Positions 8,139-15,871 are shown, numbered from the stretch's first letter. The stretch is 64,000 nucleotides of DNA from Sphingomonas yantingensis (GCF_014199325.1 NZ_JACIJJ010000001.1:620001-684000); one strand, 5' to 3'. Translations and numbers: made by a program. Notes: generated from the sequence alone by a model not told the origin.

Positions 8139-8678
8139 ATGACGTACGAAACCATGCCGCTTGCGAGCCTTCGCGAGCAGTTCCGCGCCACGTCGACCGC
8201 GTCGATGCCGCTGGCAGGAATCATCCTGTGGACGATCGCGGCAGTCGCCTCGGTCATCGTGTCGCCGAAGACGCTAGGGTTCGCGGTTGCGTTCGGCAGC
8301 GGGCTGATCTTCCCGCTCGCGCTGCTGATCGATCGGCTGCGCGGGCGACAGCTCATGAAGAGCGGCGCGGGCAACCCGGTGCTCGCCAATTTCATGGGCG
8401 GCATCGTCATGATCGGGCTGCTCTGGCCGCTGGTCATCATCGCGGGCCTGAACAACCCCGGCATCATCGTGCTGGGCGCCGCGATCCTTTTGGCGCTCGT
8501 TTGGATCCCGTTTGGCTGGTCGGCGGACGATCCGGTGGGGATGCAGCACGCGATCGGGCGCTGCGTCGCCGCCTATGCCGCCTATCTGTTCGTGCCGCGG
8601 CCGTGGCACCTGACGGCGATATGCATCGTCGTCATCGCGGCGTATCTCTTCTCCTTCGCGCGGATGCGCCGCGACTGA
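8139..8678 (+). CDS. Small multi-helix membrane protein, probably DUF7010 family
   Basis: A 179-residue protein with about five or six hydrophobic helices and an N-terminal segment SLREQFRATSTASMPLAG. That pattern resembles DUF7010 proteins, an assignment made from memory of the family. No catalytic motif is visible. A run of six G precedes the ATG by about 5 bases. It sits between nagZ and scpA, where I would not expect a gene in this cluster, and may be a lineage-specific insertion. It ends 19 bases before scpA and is probably co-transcribed. Function unknown. Confidence 0.75.
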   Translation: MTYETMPLASLREQFRATSTASMPLAGIILWTIAAVASVIVSPKTLGFAVAFGSGLIFPLALLIDRLRGRQLMKSGAGNPVLANFMGGIVMIGLLWPLVIIAGLNNPGIIVLGAAILLALVWIPFGWSADDPVGMQHAIGRCVAAYAAYLFVPRPWHLTAICIVVIAAYLFSFARMRRD

Positions 8679-8697
8679 CGGGGATGCACGACCGGGC

Positions 8698-9426
8698 ATG
8701 ACCGATGCCGATACGCTGACGATCTCGCTCGAGAGCTGGGAGGGGCCGCTCGACCTGCTGCTCGGCCTCGCGCGAACGCAGAAGGTCGATTTGCGGGCGA
8801 TCTCGATCCTCGAGTTGGTCGACCAGTATCTCGATTTCATCGCCACGGCGCGCGACCTGAAGCTGGAGGTTGCGGCCGACTATCTCGTGATGGCCGCGTG
8901 GCTGGCGTATCTCAAGTCGGCGCTCCTCCTGCCGCGCGACCCGGAGGAGACGCCGAGCCCCGAGGAACTGGCGCTGCGCCTCACGCTACGGCTCGCGCGG
9001 CTGGATGCGATGCGCGAGGCCGGGGCGCGGCTGATGGCGCGCGACCGGCTGGGCCGTGACGTGTTCACGCGCGGGTGCCCTGAGGGGCTGCGGACGATCC
9101 GGCGGACGAAGTGGGATGCGGGCTTCTACGACCTGATCGCCGCCTATGGCCGGGTGAGCGCGCGGTCGCGGCCGGTGCTGCATGTCGTGCGCCAGCGGCC
9201 GGTGATGACGCTGGAGATGGCGCTGTCGCGCGTGTCGGCGATGCTGGGCGAGGCGATCGACTGGACGCGGATCGAACGCTTCATGCCCGAGGGGGGCGAG
9301 GCGATGTGGCGCCGCTCGGCGCTCGCCTCCAGCTTTCTCGCCGCGCTCGAACTTGCCAAGCAGGGGCGGATCGAACTGGCGCAGGACGCGCCCTTCGCCC
9401 CGCTCTACCTTCGGTCGCTGGCATGA
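8698..9426 (+). CDS. scpA: Segregation and condensation protein A
   Basis: Kleisin subunit of the SMC-ScpA-ScpB condensin complex, bridging SMC heads for chromosome segregation. The 242-residue sequence has the diagnostic N-terminus SWEGPLDLLLGLARTQKVDL and the YLVMAAWLAYLKSALLLP helix, with the winged-helix C-terminal end. The stop overlaps the scpB start as ATGA, so the two subunits are translationally coupled. Confidence 0.97.
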   Translation: MTDADTLTISLESWEGPLDLLLGLARTQKVDLRAISILELVDQYLDFIATARDLKLEVAADYLVMAAWLAYLKSALLLPRDPEETPSPEELALRLTLRLARLDAMREAGARLMARDRLGRDVFTRGCPEGLRTIRRTKWDAGFYDLIAAYGRVSARSRPVLHVVRQRPVMTLEMALSRVSAMLGEAIDWTRIERFMPEGGEAMWRRSALASSFLAALELAKQGRIELAQDAPFAPLYLRSLA

Positions 9427-10001
9427 CCCCGCCCGACGAGCGCACCCGCGCGGTCGAGGCGATCCTGTTCGCCGCGACCGGCCCGCTGACGGTCACCGAC
9501 ATCGCCGCGCATCTGGGGGAGCGGACCGGCGTGGCCGACGCGTTGGAGCGACTTCGGACCGATTACGCCGGGCGCGGCCTCAATCTCGTGCAGCGCGGCG
9601 AGCATTGGCATTTCGAGACTGCGGGCGACCTCGCGCATCTGCTCCGCCGCGATCGCGAGGATAGCCGCAAGCTGAGCCGTGCGGGGATCGAGACGCTGGC
9701 GATCATCGCCTATCACGAGCCGGTGACGCGCGCGGAGATCGAGGCCATCCGCGGGGTCCAGGTGGCAAAGGGCACGATCGACGTGCTGATGGAGGCCGGC
9801 TGGATCCGGCCCGCCGGGCGGCGCGAGGTGCCGGGCCGGCCGCTCACCTATGCCACCACGCCGGCCTTCCTCGATCATTTCGGCCTTGCGAGCCGCCGCG
9901 ACCTGCCCGGGATCGACGATCTGCGCGCGGCGGGGCTGCTCGACCCGGTCGATCTGGCGCTCGAACAGGTATCGGTGGAAAAGGACGGCGAGGACGACTA
10001 G
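9423..10001 (+). CDS. scpB: Segregation and condensation protein B
   Basis: A 192-residue partner of ScpA in the condensin complex, made of two winged-helix domains. The family hallmark is the segment SRAGIETLAIIAYHEPVTRAE followed by IRGVQVAKGTIDVLMEAGW. The ATG at 9423 overlaps the scpA stop by four bases. Longer in-frame extensions upstream fall inside scpA and are not credible. tatA starts 27 bases downstream. Confidence 0.96.
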   Translation: MTPPDERTRAVEAILFAATGPLTVTDIAAHLGERTGVADALERLRTDYAGRGLNLVQRGEHWHFETAGDLAHLLRRDREDSRKLSRAGIETLAIIAYHEPVTRAEIEAIRGVQVAKGTIDVLMEAGWIRPAGRREVPGRPLTYATTPAFLDHFGLASRRDLPGIDDLRAAGLLDPVDLALEQVSVEKDGEDD

Positions 10002-10028
10002 ATAGGGGCGACCTCTAGGAGATTCGTC

Positions 10029-10250
10029 ATGGGTAGTTTCAGCCTGATCCACTGGCTGGTGTTCGGCGTGATCGCGATCCTGCTGCTCGGCGGTGGCCGC
10101 TTTTCGAACCTGATGGGTGACGTCGCCAAGGGCATCAAGAACTTCAAGAAGGGCATGGCCGAGGAAGAGGCCGAGCCGACGCGGATCGAAGCGCAGCGCG
10201 CCGCGGAACCCGCGTACAAGACCGAGGAACGCACGCGCGAGACGCGCTGA
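10029..10250 (+). CDS. tatA: Sec-independent translocase subunit TatA
   Basis: A 73-residue pore-forming subunit of the twin-arginine translocase. It has a short N-terminal transmembrane helix (about 7-21), the FGxxxLLLG(G)G hinge, and an amphipathic helix ([18 protein letters not shown]), then a charged tail. AGGAG lies 8 bases before the ATG. tatB and tatC follow. A Tat client in this window is the acylase at 44157-46493. Confidence 0.96.
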   Translation: MGSFSLIHWLVFGVIAILLLGGGRFSNLMGDVAKGIKNFKKGMAEEEAEPTRIEAQRAAEPAYKTEERTRETR

Positions 10251-10326
10251 CATTCGCCGGACGGGGCAGGCGACGATGCCCGCCCGCATGACACGACAGC
10301 GCTAAGGGCGGGACCGACAGGGCGAG

Positions 10327-10749
10327 ATGCTCGACTTCAACATGAGCGAGATGATGGTGGTCGCCATCGTCGCGCTGCTCGTCATCGGCCCCAAGGACCT
10401 GCCCAAGGCCATGCGCTTCGTCGGCTATTGGGTCGGCCGCGCGCGCGGCATCGCGCGGCAATTCCGCTCGGGCTTCGATTCGATGGTCCGTGAGGCCGAA
10501 CTGGCCGAAATGGAAAAGAAGTGGGCGGAGGAGAACGCGCGGATCATGCGCGAGCATCCGCCCGAGCCCGGCGCCGAGCCCGTCGCGCTCGAAGGCCCGC
10601 CCGCACCCGACGATGCATCCCCGTCGGACAGCGTGGCCGGTTCGACCGCGCCTGACGTCGATCATGGCCCCGTCACGACGCCGCCGCCGGTGATCCGCGA
10701 CGAACCCGCCGCGGCGCCTGCCGATCCGGCGCAGAAGGGGCAGCCGTGA
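10327..10749 (+). CDS. tatB: Sec-independent translocase subunit TatB
   Basis: A 140-residue receptor subunit of the Tat system. The N-terminal helix MLDFNMSEMMVVAIVALLV is followed by the GPKDLPKAMR motif that separates TatB from TatA, then a cytoplasmic helix with the coiled-coil-like segment MEKKWAEENARIM and a Pro/Ala/Asp-rich disordered tail. It overlaps tatC by four bases (GTGA). Confidence 0.96.
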   Translation: MLDFNMSEMMVVAIVALLVIGPKDLPKAMRFVGYWVGRARGIARQFRSGFDSMVREAELAEMEKKWAEENARIMREHPPEPGAEPVALEGPPAPDDASPSDSVAGSTAPDVDHGPVTTPPPVIRDEPAAAPADPAQKGQP

Positions 10750-11513
10750 AGGATATCGACGACACGCAGGCCCCGCTTCTCGAACATCTGATCGAGCTGC
10801 GCCGCCGCCTCTTTTATTGCCTGCTGACGATCTTCGTCGCGTTCGGCGTCTGCTACTATTTTGCCGAGAACGTGTTCGCCTTCCTCGTCCAGCCGCTGCT
10901 GGCGGCGGGGCAGAAAAAGGTGATCTTCACCCAGTTGTTCGAGGCGTTCTTCGTTCGGGTGAAGGTCGCGTTTTTCGCGGCGATGATGGTGTCTTTCCCG
11001 GTCCTCGCCAACCAGCTTTGGCAATTCGTCGCGCCGGGCCTGTATCGCAACGAGAAGAAGGCGCTGCTGCCCTTCATCCTCGCCACGCCGGTGCTGTTCA
11101 CGATGGGCGCGGCACTTGCGTATTTCGTGACGATCCCGGTCGCGCTCCACTTCCTGCTCGGCTTCCAAGGCAACTTCGGCGGCATTCAGCAGGAGGCGCT
11201 GCCCTCGGTCGGCAACTACCTGTCGTTCGTGATGCAGTTCCTGTTCGCGTTCGGGATCGCGTTCCTGCTGCCGATCCTGCTGATGCTGCTGGAGCGCGCG
11301 GGGATCGTGACGCGCAAGCAGTTGGTGGGCGCCCGGCGCTATGCGATCGTCGCCGCGTTCGGGCTCGCAGCCGTCCTGACGCCGCCCGATATCGGCTCGC
11401 AGTTCCTCCTCGCGATCCCGCTGATCTTTCTCTACGAGCTCGCACTGATCGGCATCTGGTTCACCGAGCGCAAGCGCGCCAAGACCGCAACGGTCGAAGA
11501 AGAACCCGCCTGA
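10746..11513 (+). CDS. tatC: Sec-independent translocase subunit TatC
   Basis: A 255-residue, six-helix inner-membrane core of the Tat translocase that recognises the twin-arginine signal. The N-terminus has the conserved LLEHLIELRRRL segment. FExF appears as LFEAFFVRVKVAFF, and the later helices match the family. It starts at GTG overlapping the tatB stop. A strong terminator begins 10 bases after the stop, closing the argS-to-tatC cluster. Confidence 0.97.
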   Translation: MKDIDDTQAPLLEHLIELRRRLFYCLLTIFVAFGVCYYFAENVFAFLVQPLLAAGQKKVIFTQLFEAFFVRVKVAFFAAMMVSFPVLANQLWQFVAPGLYRNEKKALLPFILATPVLFTMGAALAYFVTIPVALHFLLGFQGNFGGIQQEALPSVGNYLSFVMQFLFAFGIAFLLPILLMLLERAGIVTRKQLVGARRYAIVAAFGLAAVLTPPDIGSQFLLAIPLIFLYELALIGIWFTERKRAKTATVEEEPA

Positions 11514-11522
11514 ATCGAAAAA

Positions 11523-11553
11523 GGCCGCGCTCCCAAGAGGAGCGCGGCCTTTT
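11523..11553. terminator. Bidirectional rho-independent terminator
   Basis: A perfect 11-bp GC-rich stem (11523-11533 with 11539-11549) has a CAAGA loop, TTTT on the right and AAAAA on the left. It can end tatC transcripts on the plus strand and entericidin-gene transcripts on the minus strand. Confidence 0.9.
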
Positions 11554-11576
11554 CGTTCGACCTTTGCGGCCGGGGG

Positions 11577-11702
11577 TTAGTTCGCCGCCTTCTCGACCGC
11601 GCTACCCGCCGACTTCACGTCCTTGCCGACGCCCTCGACGGTGTTGCACGCGCTGGTCAGCAGCGCACCCGCGACCACGGCCAGACCCAGAAGCTTACGC
11701 AT
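11577..11702 (-). CDS. Entericidin A/B family small lipoprotein
   Basis: A 41-residue lipoprotein precursor. It has MRKLLGLAVVAGALLTSAC with a lipobox (LTSAC, Cys19 as the modified residue), followed by the entericidin core NTVEGVGKDVKSAG. Family members are outer-membrane lipoproteins induced by stress or stationary phase. GGAG lies 6 bases upstream of the chosen ATG. Two further in-frame ATGs up to 5 codons upstream are less well placed. The gene lies next to the general stress locus, and a near-consensus EcfG-type promoter precedes it. Confidence 0.85.
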   Translation of the reverse strand: MRKLLGLAVVAGALLTSACNTVEGVGKDVKSAGSAVEKAAN

Positions 11703-11734
11703 AGTCATCTCCATCCTAGAACCAGTGGCATCAA

Positions 11735-11759
11735 AATGCCGCTCGTCGATATTCGTTCC
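11735..11759 (-). promoter_or_regulatory. Near-consensus EcfG-type promoter before the entericidin gene
   Basis: On the minus strand GGAAC (11759-11755), a 16-base spacer and CATT (11738-11735) match the alphaproteobacterial EcfG pattern GGAAC-N16/17-CGTT except for one base in the -10. It lies 33 bases before the start codon. The stress-locus context supports it, but the -10 mismatch keeps it tentative. Confidence 0.45.
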
Positions 11760-11807
11760 GCGGCTGTAACCAGCGGTTGGAAGACCAGGTGATGTTGGAA
11801 GGGGTAA

Positions 11808-11855
11808 GGCCCGAAAGCGTCGCCGGGGGGGGGGGAGGGTCGACGCTTCCGGGCC
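11808..11855. repeat. Hairpin with an 11-G loop tract
   Basis: The 15-base arms at 11808-11822 and 11841-11855 are complementary with one difference. The loop holds a run of 11 G (11825-11835). It lies downstream of the PhyP-like gene and upstream of the entericidin gene. On the minus strand it could stop PhyP-like transcripts, though it lacks a U tract. A G tract this long is prone to slippage, biologically and during sequencing. Confidence 0.65.
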
Positions 11856-11962
11856 TCATGTCGTGGACGGTGAGAGCGGGGGGGCAAAAGGTCACCGTCC
11901 GGGTTGCTGAACGTGCGTCCCCGCGGGGGGTTCCGACGCCGCCCGCTTACCCACGATTTTTT

Positions 11963-13567
11963 TCAGGGACGGCCCATCACCGCGACGTTGATCTCGTAGG
12001 CGCCGCTCAGCGGATCGTGATGGAGCGGCGCGCGAAGCTGGCGCGCAAGGCCCGCGATTACCCGGCCGTAACGCCCGGCGAGCAGCGCGTCTAGCCCGTC
12101 GCCCTGGATCAGCGCGGGTGAGACGACGCGCAGGACGCCGATCCCCGGCTGGTCGGCGGGCTGGCGCAGCGAGATGCGCGCCTGCGTCTCTGGGTTCGCG
12201 GTCATCGCCAGTTCGAGCAGCTCGGTGACGAGGAAGGCGACGGCGATCGCGGTATCCTGCGACACCATGACGGGCTCGACTTCGATCGCCACGGCGAATC
12301 GATGCGCACCCTCCGGCGCGCCGGCGCGGATGCCCGCGGCCAGTTCGCCGATCACCGCGCGCATCTCGACCCCGCGGTTCTCTTCGAGCTCGGCGAAGTG
12401 ATAGCGGTGGACGACCGCGAGCGCATCGACGCGCCGCTGGATCGAGGCATAGGCAGCCGCCGCCTCGGGCGTCGCGGCGCCGCGCGCGTGGAAGTTGATG
12501 AGGCTGGCGATGACCTGAAGGTTGTTCTTGACCCGGTGATGCACCTCGCGCGTCAGCTTGGTCTGGCGCACCAGCCCCTCGGCCAGTCCGGCCTCGTGCG
12601 CGACGACGGTATGCGTGATCGCGCGGAACGTGTCGCCGAGCTGGCGGATCTCCTGGGCCGGCACAGCGCCATAGTCGACCGGACCGAGCACCGTGCCCGG
12701 CGCATAGGCACCGACGCTCGCCCGCAGGCGGCGTAGCGGCCGGATCAGCAAGCGATCGACGACGAACCACGCGATGGCGGCGGCGCCGATCCACATCAGG
12801 AAGGGGATCAGCATCGCGACGAGCAGCGGCGAGGTGATCGGCGCGCCGCGCATCGCCATCTCGACGACTAGGCCGTCGATGCCGATCGGTGTCGCGGCAC
12901 TCTCGGTCCGCGCGAACGGGCCGGCATCGGGCAGGTCGGCCAGCGTCAGCGAGGCGTCGTCGTCGCGCAGCGCAATACCCTTGTCGGCGAGAAGCCCGCT
13001 CGGCTGGGCGATCGGGCCAAGGAAACCGGCGGGGAAGAAGGCGGTGCCGATCACGCCCGAGCGCGGATCGGCGACGGCGAGGACGACGCCATCGGCGACG
13101 ACTTGCGCGGCGATCCGGCCTGCATCCATCCGCTCGCCAGCGATCGCGCGGTCGGCGGGCAGTGCCTCGCCGCAGAGAAGCAGGCCGGCCCGGTCGCGGA
13201 TCGCGAAGCGGAGGCCCGCGGCATATTGCTGTGCGAAAATGCCGCGGGCGCGGGCACAGGTCGCGTCGTTGCCGGGATCGGCCGCAAGCGCGACGACGCT
13301 GGTGCGCAGCGCCGCCATGTCGCCCAGCAGCTCGGCGCCGATCGAGCGGTTGCTCTCGGCAAGCGCCACGCGAAGCTGCGCGCGCACCTCCACATCGGCA
13401 ATGCGCGTCGTCTGGACGGTGGCGAGGAAGGCGAGCAGCGCGAGCGGCAGCAACGCGCCGCCCAGGATCAGGAAGACGCGCGCGCCCGTCGGCAACCCGG
13501 ACAGCCAGCGGCGCGGCTCGATCTCGGGCGGCAGGTCCGGTTCGGGTACGGTATCGGGCGCGGTCAT
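11963..13567 (-). CDS. phyP: PhyP-type sensor protein (HisKA_2) with degenerate ATPase domain
   Basis: A 534-residue membrane sensor: transmembrane helix about 31-51, a periplasmic domain of about 195 residues, a second helix (about 248-270), a HAMP-like linker and a HisKA_2 domain with the phospho-His box EVHHRVKNNLQ (His343/344). The C-terminal ATP-binding domain looks decayed. The N-box position reads LVTELLELAM with no Asn, and recognisable D and G boxes are absent. In Sphingomonas melonis Fr1 the PhyR-locus protein PhyP is known as a negative regulator of PhyR, so a phosphatase role is inferred here. It lies 87 bases downstream of nepR and is probably co-transcribed with it. Confidence 0.75.
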   Translation of the reverse strand: MTAPDTVPEPDLPPEIEPRRWLSGLPTGARVFLILGGALLPLALLAFLATVQTTRIADVEVRAQLRVALAESNRSIGAELLGDMAALRTSVVALAADPGNDATCARARGIFAQQYAAGLRFAIRDRAGLLLCGEALPADRAIAGERMDAGRIAAQVVADGVVLAVADPRSGVIGTAFFPAGFLGPIAQPSGLLADKGIALRDDDASLTLADLPDAGPFARTESAATPIGIDGLVVEMAMRGAPITSPLLVAMLIPFLMWIGAAAIAWFVVDRLLIRPLRRLRASVGAYAPGTVLGPVDYGAVPAQEIRQLGDTFRAITHTVVAHEAGLAEGLVRQTKLTREVHHRVKNNLQVIASLINFHARGAATPEAAAAYASIQRRVDALAVVHRYHFAELEENRGVEMRAVIGELAAGIRAGAPEGAHRFAVAIEVEPVMVSQDTAIAVAFLVTELLELAMTANPETQARISLRQPADQPGIGVLRVVSPALIQGDGLDALLAGRYGRVIAGLARQLRAPLHHDPLSGAYEINVAVMGRP

Positions 13568-13654
13568 CGTGGACCGACGCTAAAGCAATGCGGTGCGAAC
13601 GCCATGGTCATTCGGGCTTTCGCGACGGATGGACGGCGCGCCAGGCGCGCGCGC

Positions 13655-13807
13655 TCAATCGAGCTTCTTGAGCAGGTCGAGCAGGTCGTCCGGCACCGTC
13701 TCCTCCACCGCCTCGCGATAGACGGCGCGCAGCGCATCGCCGACATTCTTGTTCGCGGGCGCTGGCGGGGTCCTTGGCGGCTTCGGCGGCTGATTGTCAG
13801 AACCCAC
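13655..13807 (-). CDS. nepR: Anti-sigma factor NepR
   Basis: A 50-residue anti-sigma factor that holds EcfG inactive until phospho-PhyR binds it. The core NVGDALRAVYREAVEE followed by PDDLLDLLKKLD is the two-helix NepR signature. I chose the GTG at 13807 because a G-rich ribosome site (AGGGGG) ends 5 bases upstream and the resulting length fits the family. The frame stays open further upstream but without family similarity. It is transcribed divergently from phyR and preceded by an EcfG-type promoter, the usual autoregulatory loop. Confidence 0.88.
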   Translation of the reverse strand: MGSDNQPPKPPRTPPAPANKNVGDALRAVYREAVEETVPDDLLDLLKKLD

Positions 13808-13924
13808 GACTTCCCCCTGCAGCCCGCCATCCCCCGGTTTCCGGACGACGGGTACGACACTGTCTGGCGAGGCCCTTTGCAGCGCTTCGCTTCTCGCGCA
13901 ACCTATGCGCGTTCGGAGCGATGA

Positions 13925-13949
13925 AACTAAAAAGACGTTCGATGGTTCC
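13925..13949 (-). promoter_or_regulatory. EcfG-type promoter of nepR
   Basis: On the minus strand GGAAC (13949-13945), a 16-base spacer and AGTT (13928-13925) fit GGAAC-N16/17-(C)GTT. It points at nepR, with a leader of about 110 bases. Stress-sigma control of its own anti-sigma gene is the standard arrangement in alphaproteobacteria. Confidence 0.75.
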
Positions 13950-14057
13950 GTGGCTTGTGGCTTTTCCGGGGAGGGGGGGATTTTGCCCGTCCGCGGCCTT
14001 ACCACATCTGATTTGCCCGCCCGCCCTCAGCGGGCGGTGGAGGAGACTAGAATCACC

Positions 14058-14861
14058 ATGTCGCTTGGACAGCAGCTTGCCCCGCACCTTCCGTTTCTTC
14101 GCCGCTATGGCCGGGCACTGACCGGCAGCCAGGCCGAGGGGGACCGCTACGTCCGCGCGACGCTCGAGGCGATCGTCGCGGCGCCGGAGGAGTTTCCGCG
14201 CGACGTCGATCCGCGCCTCGGCCTCTACCGCACGTTCCAGGCGATCTGGGGATCGAGCCAGATCGACGATCATGAGGCCGATCACGCCGGCGGCAGCGAT
14301 CAGGAAGCGATCGCCCGCGCCCGCCTCGCCCGCATCGCGCCCTTGTCGCGCCAGGCGCTGCTGCTGACCGCGATGGAGGGCTTCACCGTCGAGGACACTG
14401 CCTATCTGATCGACGTCGATACGGCCGAAGTCGACACGCTGGTTGCCGACGCGCTGGCCGAGATCGAGCAGCAGACGCGCGCCCGCGTGTTGGTGATCGA
14501 GGACGAGCCGATCATCGCCATGGACCTCGAGACGATCGTCCGCGACCTTGGCCACGAAGTCACCGGCGTCGCCGTGACCCGCGACGAGGCAGTGGCGCTG
14601 GCAATGGAGGATCGTCCCGGCCTCGTCCTCGCCGACATCCAGCTGGCCGATGACAGCTCGGGCATCGACGCGGTCAAGGACATCCTCGCGCAGTTCAACG
14701 TGCCGGTGATCTTCATCACCGCCTTCCCCGAGCGGTTGCTGACGGGCGAGCGGCCGGAGCCTACCTTCCTCATCACCAAGCCGTTCCAGCGGTCGACGGT
14801 GAAGGCGGCCATCAGCCAGGCGCTGTTCTTCGACCAGTCGACGGTTCCGGCCGGCGCGTAA
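14058..14861 (+). CDS. phyR: General stress response regulator PhyR
   Basis: A 267-residue anti-anti-sigma factor with an N-terminal sigma-like domain (about 1-135) that mimics EcfG, and a C-terminal receiver (about 142-258) with acidic residues EDE (148-150), phospho-acceptor Asp193 in LADIQL, the Thr of FITAF and Lys241 in TKPF. When phosphorylated it sequesters NepR. The start at 14058 (MSLGQQLAPHLPFLRRYGRA) matches family N-termini. The frame is open upstream across the nepR promoter, but that part is not conserved-looking. GGAGGAG lies about 12 bases upstream. Confidence 0.96.
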   Translation: MSLGQQLAPHLPFLRRYGRALTGSQAEGDRYVRATLEAIVAAPEEFPRDVDPRLGLYRTFQAIWGSSQIDDHEADHAGGSDQEAIARARLARIAPLSRQALLLTAMEGFTVEDTAYLIDVDTAEVDTLVADALAEIEQQTRARVLVIEDEPIIAMDLETIVRDLGHEVTGVAVTRDEAVALAMEDRPGLVLADIQLADDSSGIDAVKDILAQFNVPVIFITAFPERLLTGERPEPTFLITKPFQRSTVKAAISQALFFDQSTVPAGA

Positions 14862-14917
14862 ACCGCTCCGCGTCAAAAGGATACGGACCCAAAACGAACC
14901 TGGGGGGTTGAAGCGAT

Positions 14918-15055
14918 ATGGCTGATCCGAACGAGCAGATTCATATCGACGCCGACCGCGCTCGCGCCGGTGCGACCCCCCATATGACGCGGTACATCCT
15001 GCCGATTTCGCTCGCGCTGGTGATCGCGATCTTTGCGTATCTCGTCCTGGCCTGA
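14918..15055 (+). CDS. 45-residue single-pass membrane protein in the stress locus
   Basis: The short gene encodes a hydrophilic acidic half (MADPNEQIHIDADRARAG) and then one hydrophobic helix (YILPISLALVIAIFAYLVL) at the C-terminus. A run of six G lies about 10 bases before the ATG. It fills the gap between phyR and ecfG in the same orientation and is probably co-transcribed with them. The topology looks like a tail-anchored protein. No function is known to me, so any role in stress signalling is inferred from position. Confidence 0.7.
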   Translation: MADPNEQIHIDADRARAGATPHMTRYILPISLALVIAIFAYLVLA

Positions 15056-15162
15056 CCCGATTGTCCGCTTCCGATGACGCGGCGGGGATGGTCATTCCCG
15101 CCCCCACCCCTTATGTTCCAGACCGTGGCCGCGTACCGCAGGGCCCATCCGATCGGAGCTGC

Positions 15163-15807
15163 ATGTCCCAGTCTGACGAACAACAGCCGGGCGGCGAAAT
15201 GCCCGAGCGCGAGCATGTCTCGCTCTCGGACCCAGAGTTCAAGGCACAGCTCACGCAGGTCATTCCGCACCTTCGCGCGTTCGGCCGCTCGCTGTCGGGC
15301 AGCCGCGATACCGCCGACGATCTGGTGCAGGAGACGCTGCTGAAGGCGTGGGCCGCGCGCAAGCGGTTCCAGGCGGGCACCAATATGCGCGCCTGGACCT
15401 TCATCATCCTGCGTAACCTGTATCTCAGCCAGATGCGCCGCGCGCGGTTCAAGGGCGAGTGGGACGACCTCGTCGCCGACCGGCTGCTTGCCGCGCCGGC
15501 CAGCCAGGATCGCCACGTCGAGCTGACCGACATGCAGCGTGCGCTGCTGCACCTGCCGCGGCCGCAGCGCGAGGCGCTGATCCTCGTGGGCGCGGGCGGG
15601 TTCGCCTATGAAGAGGCGGCTGAGATTTGTCAGGTTGCGGTCGGTACGATCAAGAGCCGCGTGGCCCGGGGCCGTGTCGCGCTCGAAAATCTCCTGACCG
15701 ACGGCGCGCTGCCCAGCCGCGCGCTGCACGATCATGGCGACAAGAGCGCGCTCGACACGATCATGGGCGAAGTGGACGAACTGAGCCGGGATCGCGGGCT
15801 GCACTGA
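15163..15807 (+). CDS. ecfG: ECF sigma factor EcfG, general stress response
   Basis: A 214-residue ECF sigma factor of the EcfG group. It has region 2 (HLRAFGRSLSGSRDTADDLV... and the NMRAWTFIILRN segment) and region 4 (LPRPQREALILVGAGGFAYEEAA with the helix-turn-helix VGTIKSRVARGR). It directs transcription from GGAAC-N16/17-CGTT promoters when PhyR removes NepR. GGAG lies a few bases before the ATG at 15163. Frames further upstream lack family similarity. A terminator follows 28 bases after the stop. Confidence 0.95.
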   Translation: MSQSDEQQPGGEMPEREHVSLSDPEFKAQLTQVIPHLRAFGRSLSGSRDTADDLVQETLLKAWAARKRFQAGTNMRAWTFIILRNLYLSQMRRARFKGEWDDLVADRLLAAPASQDRHVELTDMQRALLHLPRPQREALILVGAGGFAYEEAAEICQVAVGTIKSRVARGRVALENLLTDGALPSRALHDHGDKSALDTIMGEVDELSRDRGLH

Positions 15808-15834
15808 TCTGTAAGATTATCGGCGAACCATCAT

Positions 15835-15871
15835 AAAAACCGCGCGGGATGATCAATGCCGCGCGGTTTTT
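15835..15871. terminator. Bidirectional terminator between ecfG and the NepR-like gene
   Basis: A perfect 13-bp stem (15835-15847 with 15859-15871) ends in TTTTT on one strand and, by symmetry, on the other. On the minus strand it overlaps the last codons and stop of the NepR-like gene, so one element serves both convergent transcripts. Confidence 0.92.

Noticed and set aside
13568..13654. A further small gene between nepR and the PhyP-type gene.
   Set aside because: Only 87 bases, with a GCGCGCC/GGCGCGC hairpin and no initiation signals.
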